This document shows positions 44,803 through 54,084 of a DNA stretch of 64,000 bases, piece by piece. Made by a program: the position numbers and the translations under genes. The notes beneath the pieces were generated by a model. It was given only the letters and a program-made list of their open reading frames with translations, searched no databases and was not told the DNA's origin. The stretch comes from Saccharomonospora viridis DSM 43017 (GTDB taxonomy: Bacteria; Actinomycetota; Actinomycetes; Mycobacteriales; Pseudonocardiaceae): positions 2,940,001 to 3,004,000 of the forward strand of contig NC_013159.1 of assembly GCF_000023865.1 (NCBI RefSeq). Direction: 5' to 3'. Positions within the stretch are counted from its first letter, which is position 1. Each line of letters begins with the position of its first letter.

Positions 44803-45510
44803 GTGGCACGCAAGACAACCGACAGCGGTAAGGTTTCCGACCTTCCGCAGGCGGTCGAGGCCCCGGACACAAACCTCACGCCGCGGCAACAGAAAGTGCT
44901 CGAGGTGATCAGGACGTGGGTGGACAAGTACGGGTACCCGCCCAGCGTCCGGGAAATCGGTGAAGCGGTTGGGCTCACCTCCACCTCGTCGGTTTCCCAT
45001 CAATTGAAGGCGTTGCAGCGCAAGGGATATCTGAGGCGCGACGCCAATCGCCCCCGGGCCGTGGGCGTACTCGCGTTGGATTCGGAGCACCCCATCCCCC
45101 CGACCACCTCGGCCACCGCGGAACGCTCCATGCCCCAACCCGCGTTCGTACCCCTGGTCGGCCGTATCGCCGCAGGTAAACCCGTATTGGCAGAGGAATC
45201 GATCGAAGACGTCTATCCGCTGCCCAAGGACATCGTCGGTGAAGGCGATGTATTCCTCCTCAGCGTCACGGGCGATTCGATGATCGATGCCGCTATCACC
45301 GACGGCGACTGGGTGGTGGTCCGGCAACAACCCACCGCTGAAAACGGCGACATCGTGGCAGCGATGATCGACGGTGAGGCCACGGTGAAAACGTTCAAGC
45401 GCAAGGACGGCCATATCTGGCTGGTCCCGCAGAACGAGGCGTACGAACCGATTCCGGGGGACGACGCCACGATCCTCGGAAAAGTGGTCGCGGTTCTCCG
45501 ACGGTTGTGA
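44803..45510 (+). CDS. lexA: SOS response repressor LexA
   Basis: A 235-residue repressor that self-cleaves when RecA is activated by DNA damage. N-terminal winged helix ([41 protein letters not shown] in outline). The Ala-Gly cleavage site lies in [14 protein letters not shown], the catalytic Ser in [13 protein letters not shown] and the Lys in [12 protein letters not shown]. Start chosen at GTG 44803 ([10 protein letters not shown]) because GGGAGG lies just upstream; an open N-terminal extension back to 44713 overlaps the SOS box and is not coding. No dinB or recA target lies in this window. Confidence 0.96.
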   Translation: MARKTTDSGKVSDLPQAVEAPDTNLTPRQQKVLEVIRTWVDKYGYPPSVREIGEAVGLTSTSSVSHQLKALQRKGYLRRDANRPRAVGVLALDSEHPIPPTTSATAERSMPQPAFVPLVGRIAAGKPVLAEESIEDVYPLPKDIVGEGDVFLLSVTGDSMIDAAITDGDWVVVRQQPTAENGDIVAAMIDGEATVKTFKRKDGHIWLVPQNEAYEPIPGDDATILGKVVAVLRRL

Positions 45511-45633
45511 ACCGCGGCGGATACGTGCTCGGAACACCTCAAAGGCCATTCAAAGCCCATTCCCGATCGTCACCACCGGTGTTTCCGCATCGGACCGCGT
45601 AACCGCGTCTTTTCCGCGACCTCACCGGAGTGG

Positions 45634-46683
45634 TCAACGGCGGCGCCGGCCGAATCCGGCCAGCAACACGGCGGCGAGCGCGATGGCGATGAGGAAACTC
45701 GGCACCACTCCGAGACCGGAACCGTGTTCGGTCGACTCGGTGGGCCCGTCCTCGGCGGTTTCCGGTGTCGTGCCCGTTCCTCGTTCCTCGACTCCGGCGG
45801 ATGCGTCGCCGACGAGACCCACGGCGTCCGGAACGGCCCGCAACGGCTCACCGCGCCCCTCACTGGCCGACAACAACGTCCCGTCGGGGGTGAAGGCGAT
45901 GGCCTCCCCCTGCCGCTCATGAGGAAGCGGAACCCGCACCGGTTCCCGCGAGAAAGCCGCAACGATGTCGCCCTCGGTCACCGGGTACAGATAGGCGTCG
46001 GTGTAGGTCCGTACCGCCACCACACTCCCGTCACTGGACAACGCCGCACCCGTGATCAACACGCTGCCCGCCATGCCGACCGGCCCACCCGGTGTCCGGG
46101 TCGGCAACAGTGAGATCGTGGCCACCTTCTCCAACGGGGTGGGCCCAGGACTGGTCAGCGGCTGCGCGGGCCGATAGACCCGGCTGGAACCGAGGACGTC
46201 CTTCGTGATGATGTACGGCGTGCCCTCACGGTCCACGACGAGCGCCTCGGCGTCTCGAGGTCCGTCCGGGTAGGTGAGCCGATACAGCACCGACGTGCCG
46301 TCCCGCGACAGCGCGTGCAATGCGACCGTCTCACGTTGACCTCTGTTGTCCCCCGTATCGCCGAGCCAGAAAGTGCCGTCGGGTCCGAGCGCGAGGTCCT
46401 CGACGTCGTACGGGTCCGTGGGGGCCGTGATGAGGTCACGTACCCGGCAGTCGTCGCCGAGGACCGCCACCTCCAGTCGCGTGCCCCCGTCGTTGACCGC
46501 GTAGAGGTGCGTCGAGTCGGCGGCGAGACCGGACAGCTCCTCCAGTCGCGGGTCGTCGATGACACATCGGACCTCGGGTTCGGGCACGGCACCGTCTTGC
46601 TCGGCGTACGCGGCCGAGGCGGTCCCGAACAACAGCGTCAACATGAAGGTGACGATGCCGATTCCGAGGCCGAACGTTCTCAC
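45634..46683 (-). CDS. Exported, membrane-anchored beta-propeller-like protein
   Basis: A 349-residue protein. Signal peptide: MRTFGLGIGIVTFMLTLLFGTASAAYA. The mature part carries repeated strand pattern motifs of a propeller: LEELSGLAADSTHLYAVND, VEDLALGPDGTFWLGDTGDN and EGTPYIITKDVLGSSRVYR in outline. A Thr/Glu/Ser-rich linker precedes a C-terminal membrane helix (VPSFLIAIALAAVLLAGF) and a RRRR tail, which anchors it with the propeller outside. No LPxTG sortase motif is present. Function unknown. Just downstream of hflX on the same strand. Confidence 0.78.
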   Translation of the reverse strand: MRTFGLGIGIVTFMLTLLFGTASAAYAEQDGAVPEPEVRCVIDDPRLEELSGLAADSTHLYAVNDGGTRLEVAVLGDDCRVRDLITAPTDPYDVEDLALGPDGTFWLGDTGDNRGQRETVALHALSRDGTSVLYRLTYPDGPRDAEALVVDREGTPYIITKDVLGSSRVYRPAQPLTSPGPTPLEKVATISLLPTRTPGGPVGMAGSVLITGAALSSDGSVVAVRTYTDAYLYPVTEGDIVAAFSREPVRVPLPHERQGEAIAFTPDGTLLSASEGRGEPLRAVPDAVGLVGDASAGVEERGTGTTPETAEDGPTESTEHGSGLGVVPSFLIAIALAAVLLAGFGRRRR

Positions 46684-46698
46684 ACCGCTACGGTAGCC

Positions 46699-48147
46699 TC
46701 ACGCTCCGGAACCATTCGTGGCGTAATCCGCAAGAGCCGCCGCGAGCTCGGGATGCACCCTGGCCCGCAGGTGCGTGCCCTCGGGGCGGTGCTCCTCTGC
46801 GAGCACCTCGCCCTCGGCGTACGCCTTCGCGACGAGTTCCCCTCGGGTGTAGGGCACCACGACGTCCACGACGGTCTCCGGCTTGGGCAGCCGAGCAGCG
46901 ATCTCGGACAGGAGGGTGTCGATGCCCTGCCCGCTGTGCGCGGAGACGACGACCGCATCGGGCAGCAGATTACGCAGCCGCGCCAGGGTCATCTCGTCGG
47001 CGATGTCGGCCTTGTTGATGACCACCAGCTCAGGCGGTAGCGGTTCGGCCCGCTTCTCGGCGATTTCGGCGAGGACCTCGCGCACGGCGACCACCTGGTC
47101 CTCGGGCGCGGCGGCCGCGCCGTCGACGACGTGCAGCAACAGGTCGGCGTCGGCGGCCTCGTCGAGTGTCGAGCGGAACGCGTCGACCAACTGGTGAGGC
47201 AGGTGCCGCACGAACCCGACGGTGTCGGTCAGCGTGTACACCCTGCCGTCCGGCGTCTCCGTCCGCCGGGTGGTGGGATCGAGGGTGGCGAACAGGGCGT
47301 CCTCCACCAACACCCCGGCCCCGGTCACCGCGTTGAGGATGCTGGACTTGCCCGCATTGGTGTATCCGACGAGCGCGACGCTCGGCACTTCGTTGGCCAT
47401 CCTGCGTCCCCGCTTGGTGGCGCGGATGGTGTCCATCGCGGCGATCTCCCGGCGCAGCTTCGCGATGCGCTTGTTGATACGCCTGCGGTCGGTCTCCAAC
47501 TTGGTCTCACCGGGGCCACGCAGACCCACACCGCCGTTCGCGCCGCCCGCGCGACCACCGGCCTGTCGCGACAGCGACTGACCCCACCCACGCAGGCGGG
47601 GAAGCAGGTACTCGAGCTGGGCGAGCTCGACCTGTGCCTTGCCCTCGCGGGAACGCGCGTGCTGGGCGAAGATGTCGAGGATCAGCGCCGTACGGTCGAT
47701 GACCTTCACGTGCAGCCTCTCCTCCAGCTGTCGCAGCTGGCTGGGTGAGAGCTCACCGTCACAGATGACCGTGTCCGCTCCGGTGGAAGCCACGATGTCG
47801 GCCAGGGCCTTCACCTTGCCCGACCCGATGTAGGTGGCGGGGTCCGGCCGTGAACGACGCTGGACCAGGCCTTCGAGCACCTCGGAGCCCGCCGTCTCGG
47901 CCAGGCGCGCCAGTTCGGCCAGCGACTCCTCGGCCTGTTCCGCCGTCCCTTCGGTCCACACGCCGACGAGGACGACCCGTTCCAACCGCAGCTGTCGGTA
48001 CTCGACCTCGGTGACGTCGGCCAGTTCTGTGGACAGCCCCGCCACCCTGCGCAGTGACGCGCGGTCGGAGAGTTCGAGCTCCCCGTCGGACAACTCGACG
48101 CCGTCGAGGTCGGCCTCGGGAAGGAAGTTCTGCGTCAGTTCTGTCAT
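46699..48147 (-). CDS. hflX: Ribosome-associated GTPase HflX
   Basis: A 482-residue GTPase that splits stalled or hibernating ribosomes and helps heat-stress recovery. It has the HflX N-terminal domain (EEARLAETAGSEVLEGLVQRR-type helices), a coiled-coil helical segment, and the G domain with P-loop GYTNAGKSSILNAVTG, G3 TDTVGFVRHLPHQLVDAF and G4 VINKAD. GTG-type or ATG start at 48147 (MTELTQNFLP). Actinobacteria with hflX often show macrolide tolerance links; nothing in the sequence shows this. Confidence 0.95.
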   Translation of the reverse strand: MTELTQNFLPEADLDGVELSDGELELSDRASLRRVAGLSTELADVTEVEYRQLRLERVVLVGVWTEGTAEQAEESLAELARLAETAGSEVLEGLVQRRSRPDPATYIGSGKVKALADIVASTGADTVICDGELSPSQLRQLEERLHVKVIDRTALILDIFAQHARSREGKAQVELAQLEYLLPRLRGWGQSLSRQAGGRAGGANGGVGLRGPGETKLETDRRRINKRIAKLRREIAAMDTIRATKRGRRMANEVPSVALVGYTNAGKSSILNAVTGAGVLVEDALFATLDPTTRRTETPDGRVYTLTDTVGFVRHLPHQLVDAFRSTLDEAADADLLLHVVDGAAAAPEDQVVAVREVLAEIAEKRAEPLPPELVVINKADIADEMTLARLRNLLPDAVVVSAHSGQGIDTLLSEIAARLPKPETVVDVVVPYTRGELVAKAYAEGEVLAEEHRPEGTHLRARVHPELAAALADYATNGSGA

Positions 48148-48190
48148 CGTGCCTCTATCGTCCCACGCTTCGCGGGAAAGAACGACCCAT

Positions 48191-48691
48191 TTACCTGCTC
48201 GGATACAGGGCTACGTACACCGCGGTGCGCTCCGCGTCCTCGTCGACCGGCTCGGTGCTGAACTCGTTGAGGACGGTCTGCATCCGCTGTTTGAACTCGT
48301 CGAGCCGCTCGGGGGGGACCTGCGCGACCAAACGCCACTGGGCCATGTTCTCCGGGCCCACGTCGGCCACCTCGGCGAGGAACGCCTCGAAGATGGCGTT
48401 GCCGACGGCGGGGTCCTGGCCGATGTCGAGCTGCCACGACAGTCCCGTGGAACGGTACGGGATCTCCTTCGCGCCCCGGGCGCCGCGCCGAGCGGGCTCG
48501 GGTGTGAGAAAACCTGCGTCCACGAGTTTGCGGACGTGGTGCAGCGTGGTGGCCGGGTCCTTACCCAGCCGCTGCGCCAATTCCTTGTTCGTCAGCGCTT
48601 CCGCATAGGTCAACCGGATGATCCGCAACCGTATTCCCGATGCGAGCGCGCTGGCTTCGACCTCTGTGGCTTTACGTCGCCTCGTGACCAC
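48191..48691 (-). CDS. ArsR-type winged-helix regulator
   Basis: A 166-residue protein. N-terminal HTH (RIIRLTYAEALTNKELAQRLGKDPATTLHHVRKLVDAGFL in outline) of the ArsR/HTH_20 type. The C-terminal part (YRSTGLSWQLDIGQDPAVGNAIFEAFLAEVADVGPE in outline) has no Cys metal-binding set, so it likely senses an organic ligand or is unrelated to metals. The GTG start at 48691 is divergent from the MFS gene (start 48757); it likely represses that gene and itself. Confidence 0.85.
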   Translation of the reverse strand: MVTRRRKATEVEASALASGIRLRIIRLTYAEALTNKELAQRLGKDPATTLHHVRKLVDAGFLTPEPARRGARGAKEIPYRSTGLSWQLDIGQDPAVGNAIFEAFLAEVADVGPENMAQWRLVAQVPPERLDEFKQRMQTVLNEFSTEPVDEDAERTAVYVALYPSR

Positions 48692-48697
48692 AGGGGC

Positions 48698-48749
48698 ACT
48701 CTACGTCGTCGAATAAATGATTGACAGTTTCCAATCACTCAGTTCATAC
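48698..48749. promoter_or_regulatory. Face-to-face promoters with shared operator between ArsR and MFS genes
   Basis: Plus strand: TTGACA (48721-48726), 17-base spacer, TCATAC (48744-48749), then only 7 bases to the MFS ATG at 48757. Minus strand: TGTCAA overlapping the same hexamer, 17-base spacer and TAGAGT (-10 at 48698-48703), then 6 bases to the regulator GTG at 48691. A dyad TGATTG-N8-CAATCA (48718-48737) sits over both -35 elements. Both mRNAs would begin at or next to the start codon (leaderless). Confidence 0.65.
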
Positions 48750-48756
48750 TGCCCCC

Positions 48757-50010
48757 ATGCCTGGGGACACGCTGTGGCGCCATCGCGACTTCCGCCTGCT
48801 GTGGGCGGGTCAGACGGCCAGTCAGTTCGGCACCTTCGTCGGTGTGACCGTGCTTCCCGTCCTCGCGGTCACGACCCTGGCCGCGACACCTCTGGAGATG
48901 GGACTGCTGACCGCCGCCGAGAACGCCGCGTTCCTCCTGTTGGGCCTCCCCGCGGGGGTGTGGGTGGATCGGATGCGCCGCAGACCGCTCATGGTGCGTG
49001 CCGACCTCATCCGAGGACTGCTGTTGCTGACGATCCCACTCGCCTGGTGGGCCGGAGCGTTGACACTGGTTCACCTGGTCACCGTGGCCACGCTGGTGGG
49101 CGCCTGCACGGTCTTCTTCGACATCGCGTACCAGTCGTACCTGCCGTCACTGGTGGGACGGGGAAAGCTGGTGGACGGCAATGCGAAGCTCCAGGTCAGC
49201 CAGTCGGTCGCCAATGTCGGCGGCCCCGGGCTGGCCGGTACGCTCACCCACTTGCTCGGTGCCGCCAACGCATTGGCCACCGTCGGTGGAAGTTATCTGG
49301 CGTCGGCATGGTTCCTGCGTCGTATCCGGACCGAAGAACCCCCGCCGACCCCGCACGCCGGTCAACCGGGTCTGCGTGCGCAGGTGGCCGAGGGGCTGCG
49401 GTTCGTGTTCACCACTCCCTCACTGCGGGCCATCACGCTGTGCACCGCCTCGGCGAATTTCGCGGGCGGCATGTTCACCGCGGTGGAGGTACTGTTCTTG
49501 ACCCGCGAACTGCACCTGTCCCCCGCCGGTGTCGGCTGGCTGCTCGCCTGCCACGGAGTCGGTGGCGTCCTCGGCGCGGTCACCGCGGGCCGACTACTGG
49601 AACGCGTCGGTCTCGTCCGTGCCATCTGGCTGGTACCACTGGTGACCTGGCCCGCCCAGCTGCTCGTACCACTGTCCGAACCGGACTGGCGCATCGCCCT
49701 CGCCGCGGTGGCGTTCGTGATCGTCAGCTACGGGATCATCGTCTACAACGTCGCACAGGTCAGCTATCGCCAGACCCTCTGCCCCGACCACCTGCTGGGC
49801 CGCATGAACGCCAGCGTGCGGTTCCTCATCTGGGGAGTGCTGCCGATCGGAAGCCTGCTCGGTGGTGTGGCAGGACAGTGGTTGGGCGTATCGGCGACCG
49901 TGTGGCTGTGCTCGGCGGGCAACGTCCTGGCCCTGTTGTGGGTGTTGCTGTCCCCGCTGCGCCGCACCCCGGACCCGGTGCCACCGAGTACCCGCCCGGT
50001 GGCCAGCTGA
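48757..50010 (+). CDS. MFS transporter
   Basis: A 417-residue membrane protein with about 12 hydrophobic segments and an internal repeat. The start MPGDTLWRHRDFRLLWAGQTASQFG and VWVDRMRRRPLMVRADLIRG (motif A region) fit the macrolide-efflux-like MFS branch (DHA3). Substrate unknown. It is divergent from the ArsR regulator, so efflux of a compound sensed by the regulator is likely. Located between hflX and dapF, where mycobacteria lack such a pair. Confidence 0.88.
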   Translation: MPGDTLWRHRDFRLLWAGQTASQFGTFVGVTVLPVLAVTTLAATPLEMGLLTAAENAAFLLLGLPAGVWVDRMRRRPLMVRADLIRGLLLLTIPLAWWAGALTLVHLVTVATLVGACTVFFDIAYQSYLPSLVGRGKLVDGNAKLQVSQSVANVGGPGLAGTLTHLLGAANALATVGGSYLASAWFLRRIRTEEPPPTPHAGQPGLRAQVAEGLRFVFTTPSLRAITLCTASANFAGGMFTAVEVLFLTRELHLSPAGVGWLLACHGVGGVLGAVTAGRLLERVGLVRAIWLVPLVTWPAQLLVPLSEPDWRIALAAVAFVIVSYGIIVYNVAQVSYRQTLCPDHLLGRMNASVRFLIWGVLPIGSLLGGVAGQWLGVSATVWLCSAGNVLALLWVLLSPLRRTPDPVPPSTRPVAS

Positions 50011-50039
50011 CCCGGATGCCCCGGATACCGCTGCTGCGC

Positions 50040-50873
50040 TCAGCCGAGGGCCTCCCACCACGCACGGTCGAGTTCGCCCTTGGCGACGAACTCCGCCGGG
50101 CCGGTCAACGTCGAAACGCCCTTGCCCACCGTGACCGACACCCGGCCCCCCGGAATGTCGACGGTGGACTCCCCGGTGTCGACACCGCGCAGGTGCAACG
50201 CCGCGGCCACCGCCGCCACCGTGCCGGTACCGCACGCCCGAGTCTCGCCGACACCGCGTTCGTAGACCCTCATACGCAGCTCCTCGGAACCGAGCACGTT
50301 GACGAACTCCAGGTTGACCCCTTCGGGGAACACCTCGGTGTCGTACCTCGGCGCGTCCCGAAGGTCGAGCTCGTCGACGTCGTCGTCGAGCACCGACACC
50401 AGATGCGGGTTACCGACGTCCACGGCCACACCGGACAGTTCGCGCCCACCCACAACCGCCACGGAGGTGCCGGTGATCGTGGCCGCCCCCATATGCACGG
50501 TCACGGAGAGGTCGTCGTGCACGCGGACGTGACGGTCACCCGCCCTCGTCCCCACCGGGAACTCCGGGCCGGCCTCCAGACCGGCTTCGACGAGGTAGCG
50601 TGCGAACACTCGCACACCGTTGCCGCACATCTCCGCGATCGAGCCGTCGGCGTTGCGGTAGTCCATGAACCACTCGGCCTCCGAGTCGCTCGGACCGGCG
50701 TCCAACGCGGCCGAGCGCACGACTCGCAGCACCCCGTCGGCACCGAGCCCCCGCCGCCGATCACACAGCGCCGCAACCCGTTGGGGGGTCAGTTCCAGCG
50801 ACGCGTCGGGATCGGGAAGTAGCACGAAGTCGTTCTGTGTGCCGTGCCCCTTGAGGAACTCGATGCCAGCCAT
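50040..50873 (-). CDS. dapF: Diaminopimelate epimerase
   Basis: Converts LL- to meso-diaminopimelate for lysine and peptidoglycan. 277 residues. Catalytic Cys pairs: NADGSIAEMCGNGVRVFARY (first Cys) and the second in VGETRACGTGTVAAVAAAL. Start ATG at 50873 (MAGIEFLKGHGTQNDF). It is convergent with the MFS gene (29 bases apart) and downstream of miaA. Confidence 0.96.
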   Translation of the reverse strand: MAGIEFLKGHGTQNDFVLLPDPDASLELTPQRVAALCDRRRGLGADGVLRVVRSAALDAGPSDSEAEWFMDYRNADGSIAEMCGNGVRVFARYLVEAGLEAGPEFPVGTRAGDRHVRVHDDLSVTVHMGAATITGTSVAVVGGRELSGVAVDVGNPHLVSVLDDDVDELDLRDAPRYDTEVFPEGVNLEFVNVLGSEELRMRVYERGVGETRACGTGTVAAVAAALHLRGVDTGESTVDIPGGRVSVTVGKGVSTLTGPAEFVAKGELDRAWWEALG

Positions 50874-50883
50874 GCCGACAAGA

Positions 50884-51786
50884 TTACGGGTCGAGCTGCG
50901 AGAGCACGGTGTCGACCAGATCGGGAGCGCCACCGTCGAACCACCGGATGCGGTCGTCCCGACGGAACCACGACCGCTGTCTGCGCACGAACCGGCGTGT
51001 CGCCACCACGGTGGCCCGCTCCGCCGCGGCGAGATCACCGTCACCTGCCAACGCGTCGAGTACCTGCCGATACCCGAGCGCCCGCGACGCCGTCTTGCCC
51101 TCCCGTAGGCCCTGTTTCTCCAAACGCCGCACCTCGTCGACGAGTCCGGCGGCGAACATCCGCTCGACCCTGCGCTCGACCCGTTCGTCGAGTTCGTCGA
51201 CAGCGCGATCCACCCCGATCAGCACCGTGCCGTAACGCGGCGGCCCCGGTTCGGGCAGATTGGCCGAGAACGGCTCCCCGGTCAACGTGATGACCTCCAG
51301 CGCGCGCACGATGCGGCGGGTGTCGGTGGGCAGGATCGTGTCGGCGGCCTTCGGATCGAGTTCCGACAGTCGTCGATGCAGTGCCGCCGTGCCCTCGACG
51401 CGAGCACGCTCCTCCCACTGCTTGCGCACGGCGGGATCGGTGCCCGGGAAGCGAAGATCATCCACGATCGCCTGCACGTACAGCCCGGACCCACCGACGA
51501 TCACCGGCACCGTGCCACGCTCCAACAACGACTCGATCGTCGCGCGAGCCTGCGCCTGGTAAGCCGCCACCGAAGCCGTCTCGGTGACGTCCAGCACGTC
51601 GAGCAGATGGTGTGGCACGCCCCGCCGTTCCTCGGGCGTGGCCTTGGCCGTACCGATGTCCATGCCGCGGTACAGCTGCATGGCGTCGGCGTTGATCACC
51701 TCACCGCCCAGCGCGAGCGCGATCTCGACACCGAGCGCTGTCTTGCCGGTAGCGGTGGGGCCGACGACGGCGACGGGAACGATCAC
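50884..51786 (-). CDS. miaA: tRNA dimethylallyltransferase
   Basis: Adds a dimethylallyl group to A37 of tRNAs reading U-starting codons; 300 residues. P-loop [53 protein letters not shown] and [15 protein letters not shown] are the MiaA signatures. The GTG at 51786 overlaps the upstream stop (GTGA); longer open frames upstream run inside the preceding gene. The product is the substrate of MiaB in this same window. Confidence 0.95.
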   Translation of the reverse strand: MIVPVAVVGPTATGKTALGVEIALALGGEVINADAMQLYRGMDIGTAKATPEERRGVPHHLLDVLDVTETASVAAYQAQARATIESLLERGTVPVIVGGSGLYVQAIVDDLRFPGTDPAVRKQWEERARVEGTAALHRRLSELDPKAADTILPTDTRRIVRALEVITLTGEPFSANLPEPGPPRYGTVLIGVDRAVDELDERVERRVERMFAAGLVDEVRRLEKQGLREGKTASRALGYRQVLDALAGDGDLAAAERATVVATRRFVRRQRSWFRRDDRIRWFDGGAPDLVDTVLSQLDP

Positions 51787-52514
51787 CGGCCGACCCACCT
51801 CGCGACGTGATAAGCCACCCCGAACGGCGCGTCCGAATACAACACCTCTCCACGCCATCCGGTCCTCGTTCGGGCCAGCCCCGCGAGTACCTGCCACGCC
51901 GCCCGCCCTTGGGCCTGGAGCTCGGCCGCCAGAGCCGGGTCCACCGCCAACAGGGCTTCGTGGTCCGCCTCCGCCAACGCCGTACGCACCCGGGCGTCGA
52001 AGTCCTCCGCCCTGGCGTCGGGCCATCCTGAAGGCGCGGTCTCATGCCGGGTGGAACCGTCGCCCAGCACCAACAGCGCACGCTCCTCCGCGGCTGCGAG
52101 CTGCTCGCCGAGCGTCACACACTCGGCGACGTCCGCGTGTTCGGCGACGAGCTCCACTCGCACCGAAGCGGCTCCCACCTGTTCCCGCAACCACCCCGCC
52201 ACGAGGACGGACAGCGGGAGCTCCCTCGGTGCAGCCGCGGTGGGGGCACTGCTTAGGCTGACAGGGACATCCACACCGAAACCACGGAAGCTGCCCTGTG
52301 TGTCAGGCTCGATCGTGGCGCGTCGCGCACCGACGCCCACCGCCAGCCACTGCTTGCTGACCTCGGCCAACGCACGCGCCGCCGCCAACGTCGCGTCCCG
52401 CACGGCGGCGGTACGCTCCACCGCGCCCGGCACGAGCGCAGGCACGAGCAGCGGGGGCTGAGGCACCACGACGGCACACGAGATCACGCGTTCCGAGGTT
52501 ACCGGCAGAGTCAC
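51783..52514 (-). CDS. LigB-like (class III extradiol dioxygenase fold) protein of unknown function
   Basis: A 243-residue protein seen upstream of miaA in many actinobacteria. [21 protein letters not shown] near the start and [26 protein letters not shown] in outline resemble class III extradiol dioxygenase-like and MEMO-related folds. Metal ligands expected of active LigB (His pairs) are only partly visible, so an enzymatic role is not supported. It overlaps miaA by four bases. Confidence 0.65.
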   Translation of the reverse strand: MTLPVTSERVISCAVVVPQPPLLVPALVPGAVERTAAVRDATLAAARALAEVSKQWLAVGVGARRATIEPDTQGSFRGFGVDVPVSLSSAPTAAAPRELPLSVLVAGWLREQVGAASVRVELVAEHADVAECVTLGEQLAAAEERALLVLGDGSTRHETAPSGWPDARAEDFDARVRTALAEADHEALLAVDPALAAELQAQGRAAWQVLAGLARTRTGWRGEVLYSDAPFGVAYHVARWVGR

Positions 52515-52599
52515 GGGAGGTACCTATCGAGGTATGGAGTACCCAGAACCGGTGTTACCTGTTTGAATGCGGCCTACAGACCCGTACACGCACGACCCG

Positions 52600-52637
52600 G
52601 CCCCGCACCATAGCGGGGCGCCCGCGGCATCCGCGGG
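52600..52637 (+). promoter_or_regulatory. Two tandem hairpins in the leader of the DUF349 gene
   Basis: GCCCCGC-N6-GCGGGGC (52600-52619) is followed after one base by CCCGCGG-CAT-CCGCGGG (52621-52637). Both stems are perfect 7-bp, and they end 24 bases before the start codon, just upstream of GAGAAGGAG. They could attenuate transcription or shield the ribosome-binding region. No other gene is in 52515-52661. Confidence 0.55.
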
Positions 52638-52661
52638 CCGGACAGCGAGAAGGAGCCGGCC

Positions 52662-53999
52662 ATGGCCGAGCAGAACAATCCCCGCGGCAGTGACGCCCAC
52701 GACGCCTCCGCGGACGTTCCCACGCCCCACCAGGTGACCCAGTCCCCCGGTGGCACACAGGCACCCGCTGTGCCGGCCGCCGAAACACAGCCGTCGCGGT
52801 GGGGACGTGTCGACGACGACGGCACTGTGTACGTGCGCACCGCCGACGGCGAGCGTGCTGTCGGTGTGTGGCAGGCGGGCTCGGCCGAAGAGGGACTGAG
52901 GCATTACGCGCGCAAATTCGACGACCTCCGCACCGAGGCCGAGCTGCTGGAGACCAGGCTGACCTCCGGTGCGGGCGACTCGAAACAGGCGTTGTCGAGC
53001 GCGACGAATCTCCGCGACCGCCTCGCCGACGCCGCTGTCGTCGGTGACCTCGACGCCCTGCGTGCGCGGCTCGACCACATCGTCGAACGCGCCGAACAGG
53101 AGGTGCAGCGGCAGCGGCAGGAACGCGAGCGGGCCAAGGCCGAGGCGGTGGCCCGTAAACAGGCGCTCGTGGAGGAGGCGGAGGAGATCGCCGCGTCGTC
53201 CACCCAGTGGAAGGCCGCAGGCGATCGACTCAAGGCCATCCTGGAGGAGTGGAAGACCATCCGGGGGGTCGACCGCAAGACCGACGACGAGTTGTGGAAG
53301 CGGTTCTCCAAGGCCCGCGAGGCGTTCAGCCGTCGCAGGGGTTCCCACTTCGCCGAGCTGGACAAGCAGCGGGCCGCGGCCAAACGCCGTAAGGAGGAGT
53401 TGATCGCGGAGGCGGAGGCGCTGTCCGACTCCACCGACTGGGGCCCCACCACCGCCCGGTACAAGGAACTCATGGCCGAATGGAAGGCCGCAGGCCGCGC
53501 GCCCAAGGACGCGGACGAAGCCCTGTGGCAGCGGTTCCGGGCGGCGCAGGACGCCTTCTTCTCCCGTCGTGCCGCGGCGTTCTCGGAACGGGACGCCGAG
53601 TTCGCCGAGAACGCGGCCCGCAAGGAGGAACTGCTGGTCGAGGCCGAGAAGATCGACCCGTCGGCCAACTTGGACGCCGCCAAGGCCCAGTTCCGTCGCA
53701 TTCAGGACAGCTGGGACAGGATCGGCAAGGTGCCTCGGGACCGTGTCCGGGAACTCGACGGTCGGTTGAAGGCCGTGCAGGACAAGATCCGCCAGGCCGA
53801 GGAGGCTCGCTGGCGGAGGACGGACCCGGAGGTGCAGGCGAGGGTCGCCCAGTTCCGCGAGCGAGTCGAGCAGTTCGAGGCCCAGGCTGCGAAGGCACGT
53901 GCCGCGGGCGACGAGCGCCGCGCGAAACAGGCCGAGGAACAGGCGGCGCAGTGGCGCGAATGGCTGCGCACAGCCGAAGAAGCGGTGGCCAACCGCTAG
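52662..53999 (+). CDS. DUF349 repeat coiled-coil protein
   Basis: A 445-residue, highly charged protein. After a disordered N-terminus, residues about 45-110 fold separately (WGRVDDDGTVYVRTADGERAVG). Then at least three DUF349 repeats follow, each with W-K-x-A-G and F-x-x-A...F patterns (STQWKAAGDRLKAILEEWKTI; STDWGPTTARYKELMAEWKAAG; ANLDAAKAQFRRIQDSWDRIG). No enzymatic motif is seen. Conserved across actinobacteria between the miaA and miaB regions; function unknown. It is followed by a strong bidirectional hairpin. Confidence 0.85.
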   Translation: MAEQNNPRGSDAHDASADVPTPHQVTQSPGGTQAPAVPAAETQPSRWGRVDDDGTVYVRTADGERAVGVWQAGSAEEGLRHYARKFDDLRTEAELLETRLTSGAGDSKQALSSATNLRDRLADAAVVGDLDALRARLDHIVERAEQEVQRQRQERERAKAEAVARKQALVEEAEEIAASSTQWKAAGDRLKAILEEWKTIRGVDRKTDDELWKRFSKAREAFSRRRGSHFAELDKQRAAAKRRKEELIAEAEALSDSTDWGPTTARYKELMAEWKAAGRAPKDADEALWQRFRAAQDAFFSRRAAAFSERDAEFAENAARKEELLVEAEKIDPSANLDAAKAQFRRIQDSWDRIGKVPRDRVRELDGRLKAVQDKIRQAEEARWRRTDPEVQARVAQFRERVEQFEAQAAKARAAGDERRAKQAEEQAAQWREWLRTAEEAVANR

Positions 54000-54007
54000 T
54001 GGAAAAG

Positions 54008-54045
54008 CAAAGCGGTGGGGAGCACTCCACTCCCCACCGCTTTTT
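54008..54045. terminator. Bidirectional intrinsic terminator
   Basis: A perfect GC-rich stem (AAGCGGTGGGGAG / CTCCCCACCGCTT) with a CACTCCA-type loop, flanked by A's and followed by TTTTT at 54041-54045. It lies between the convergent DUF349 gene (stop 53999) and the minus-strand membrane gene (stop 54085), serving both. Confidence 0.92.
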
Positions 54046-54084
54046 ACCGCTCTGCTGCTTCTGTTGCTCTACTGTTGATGGTCT

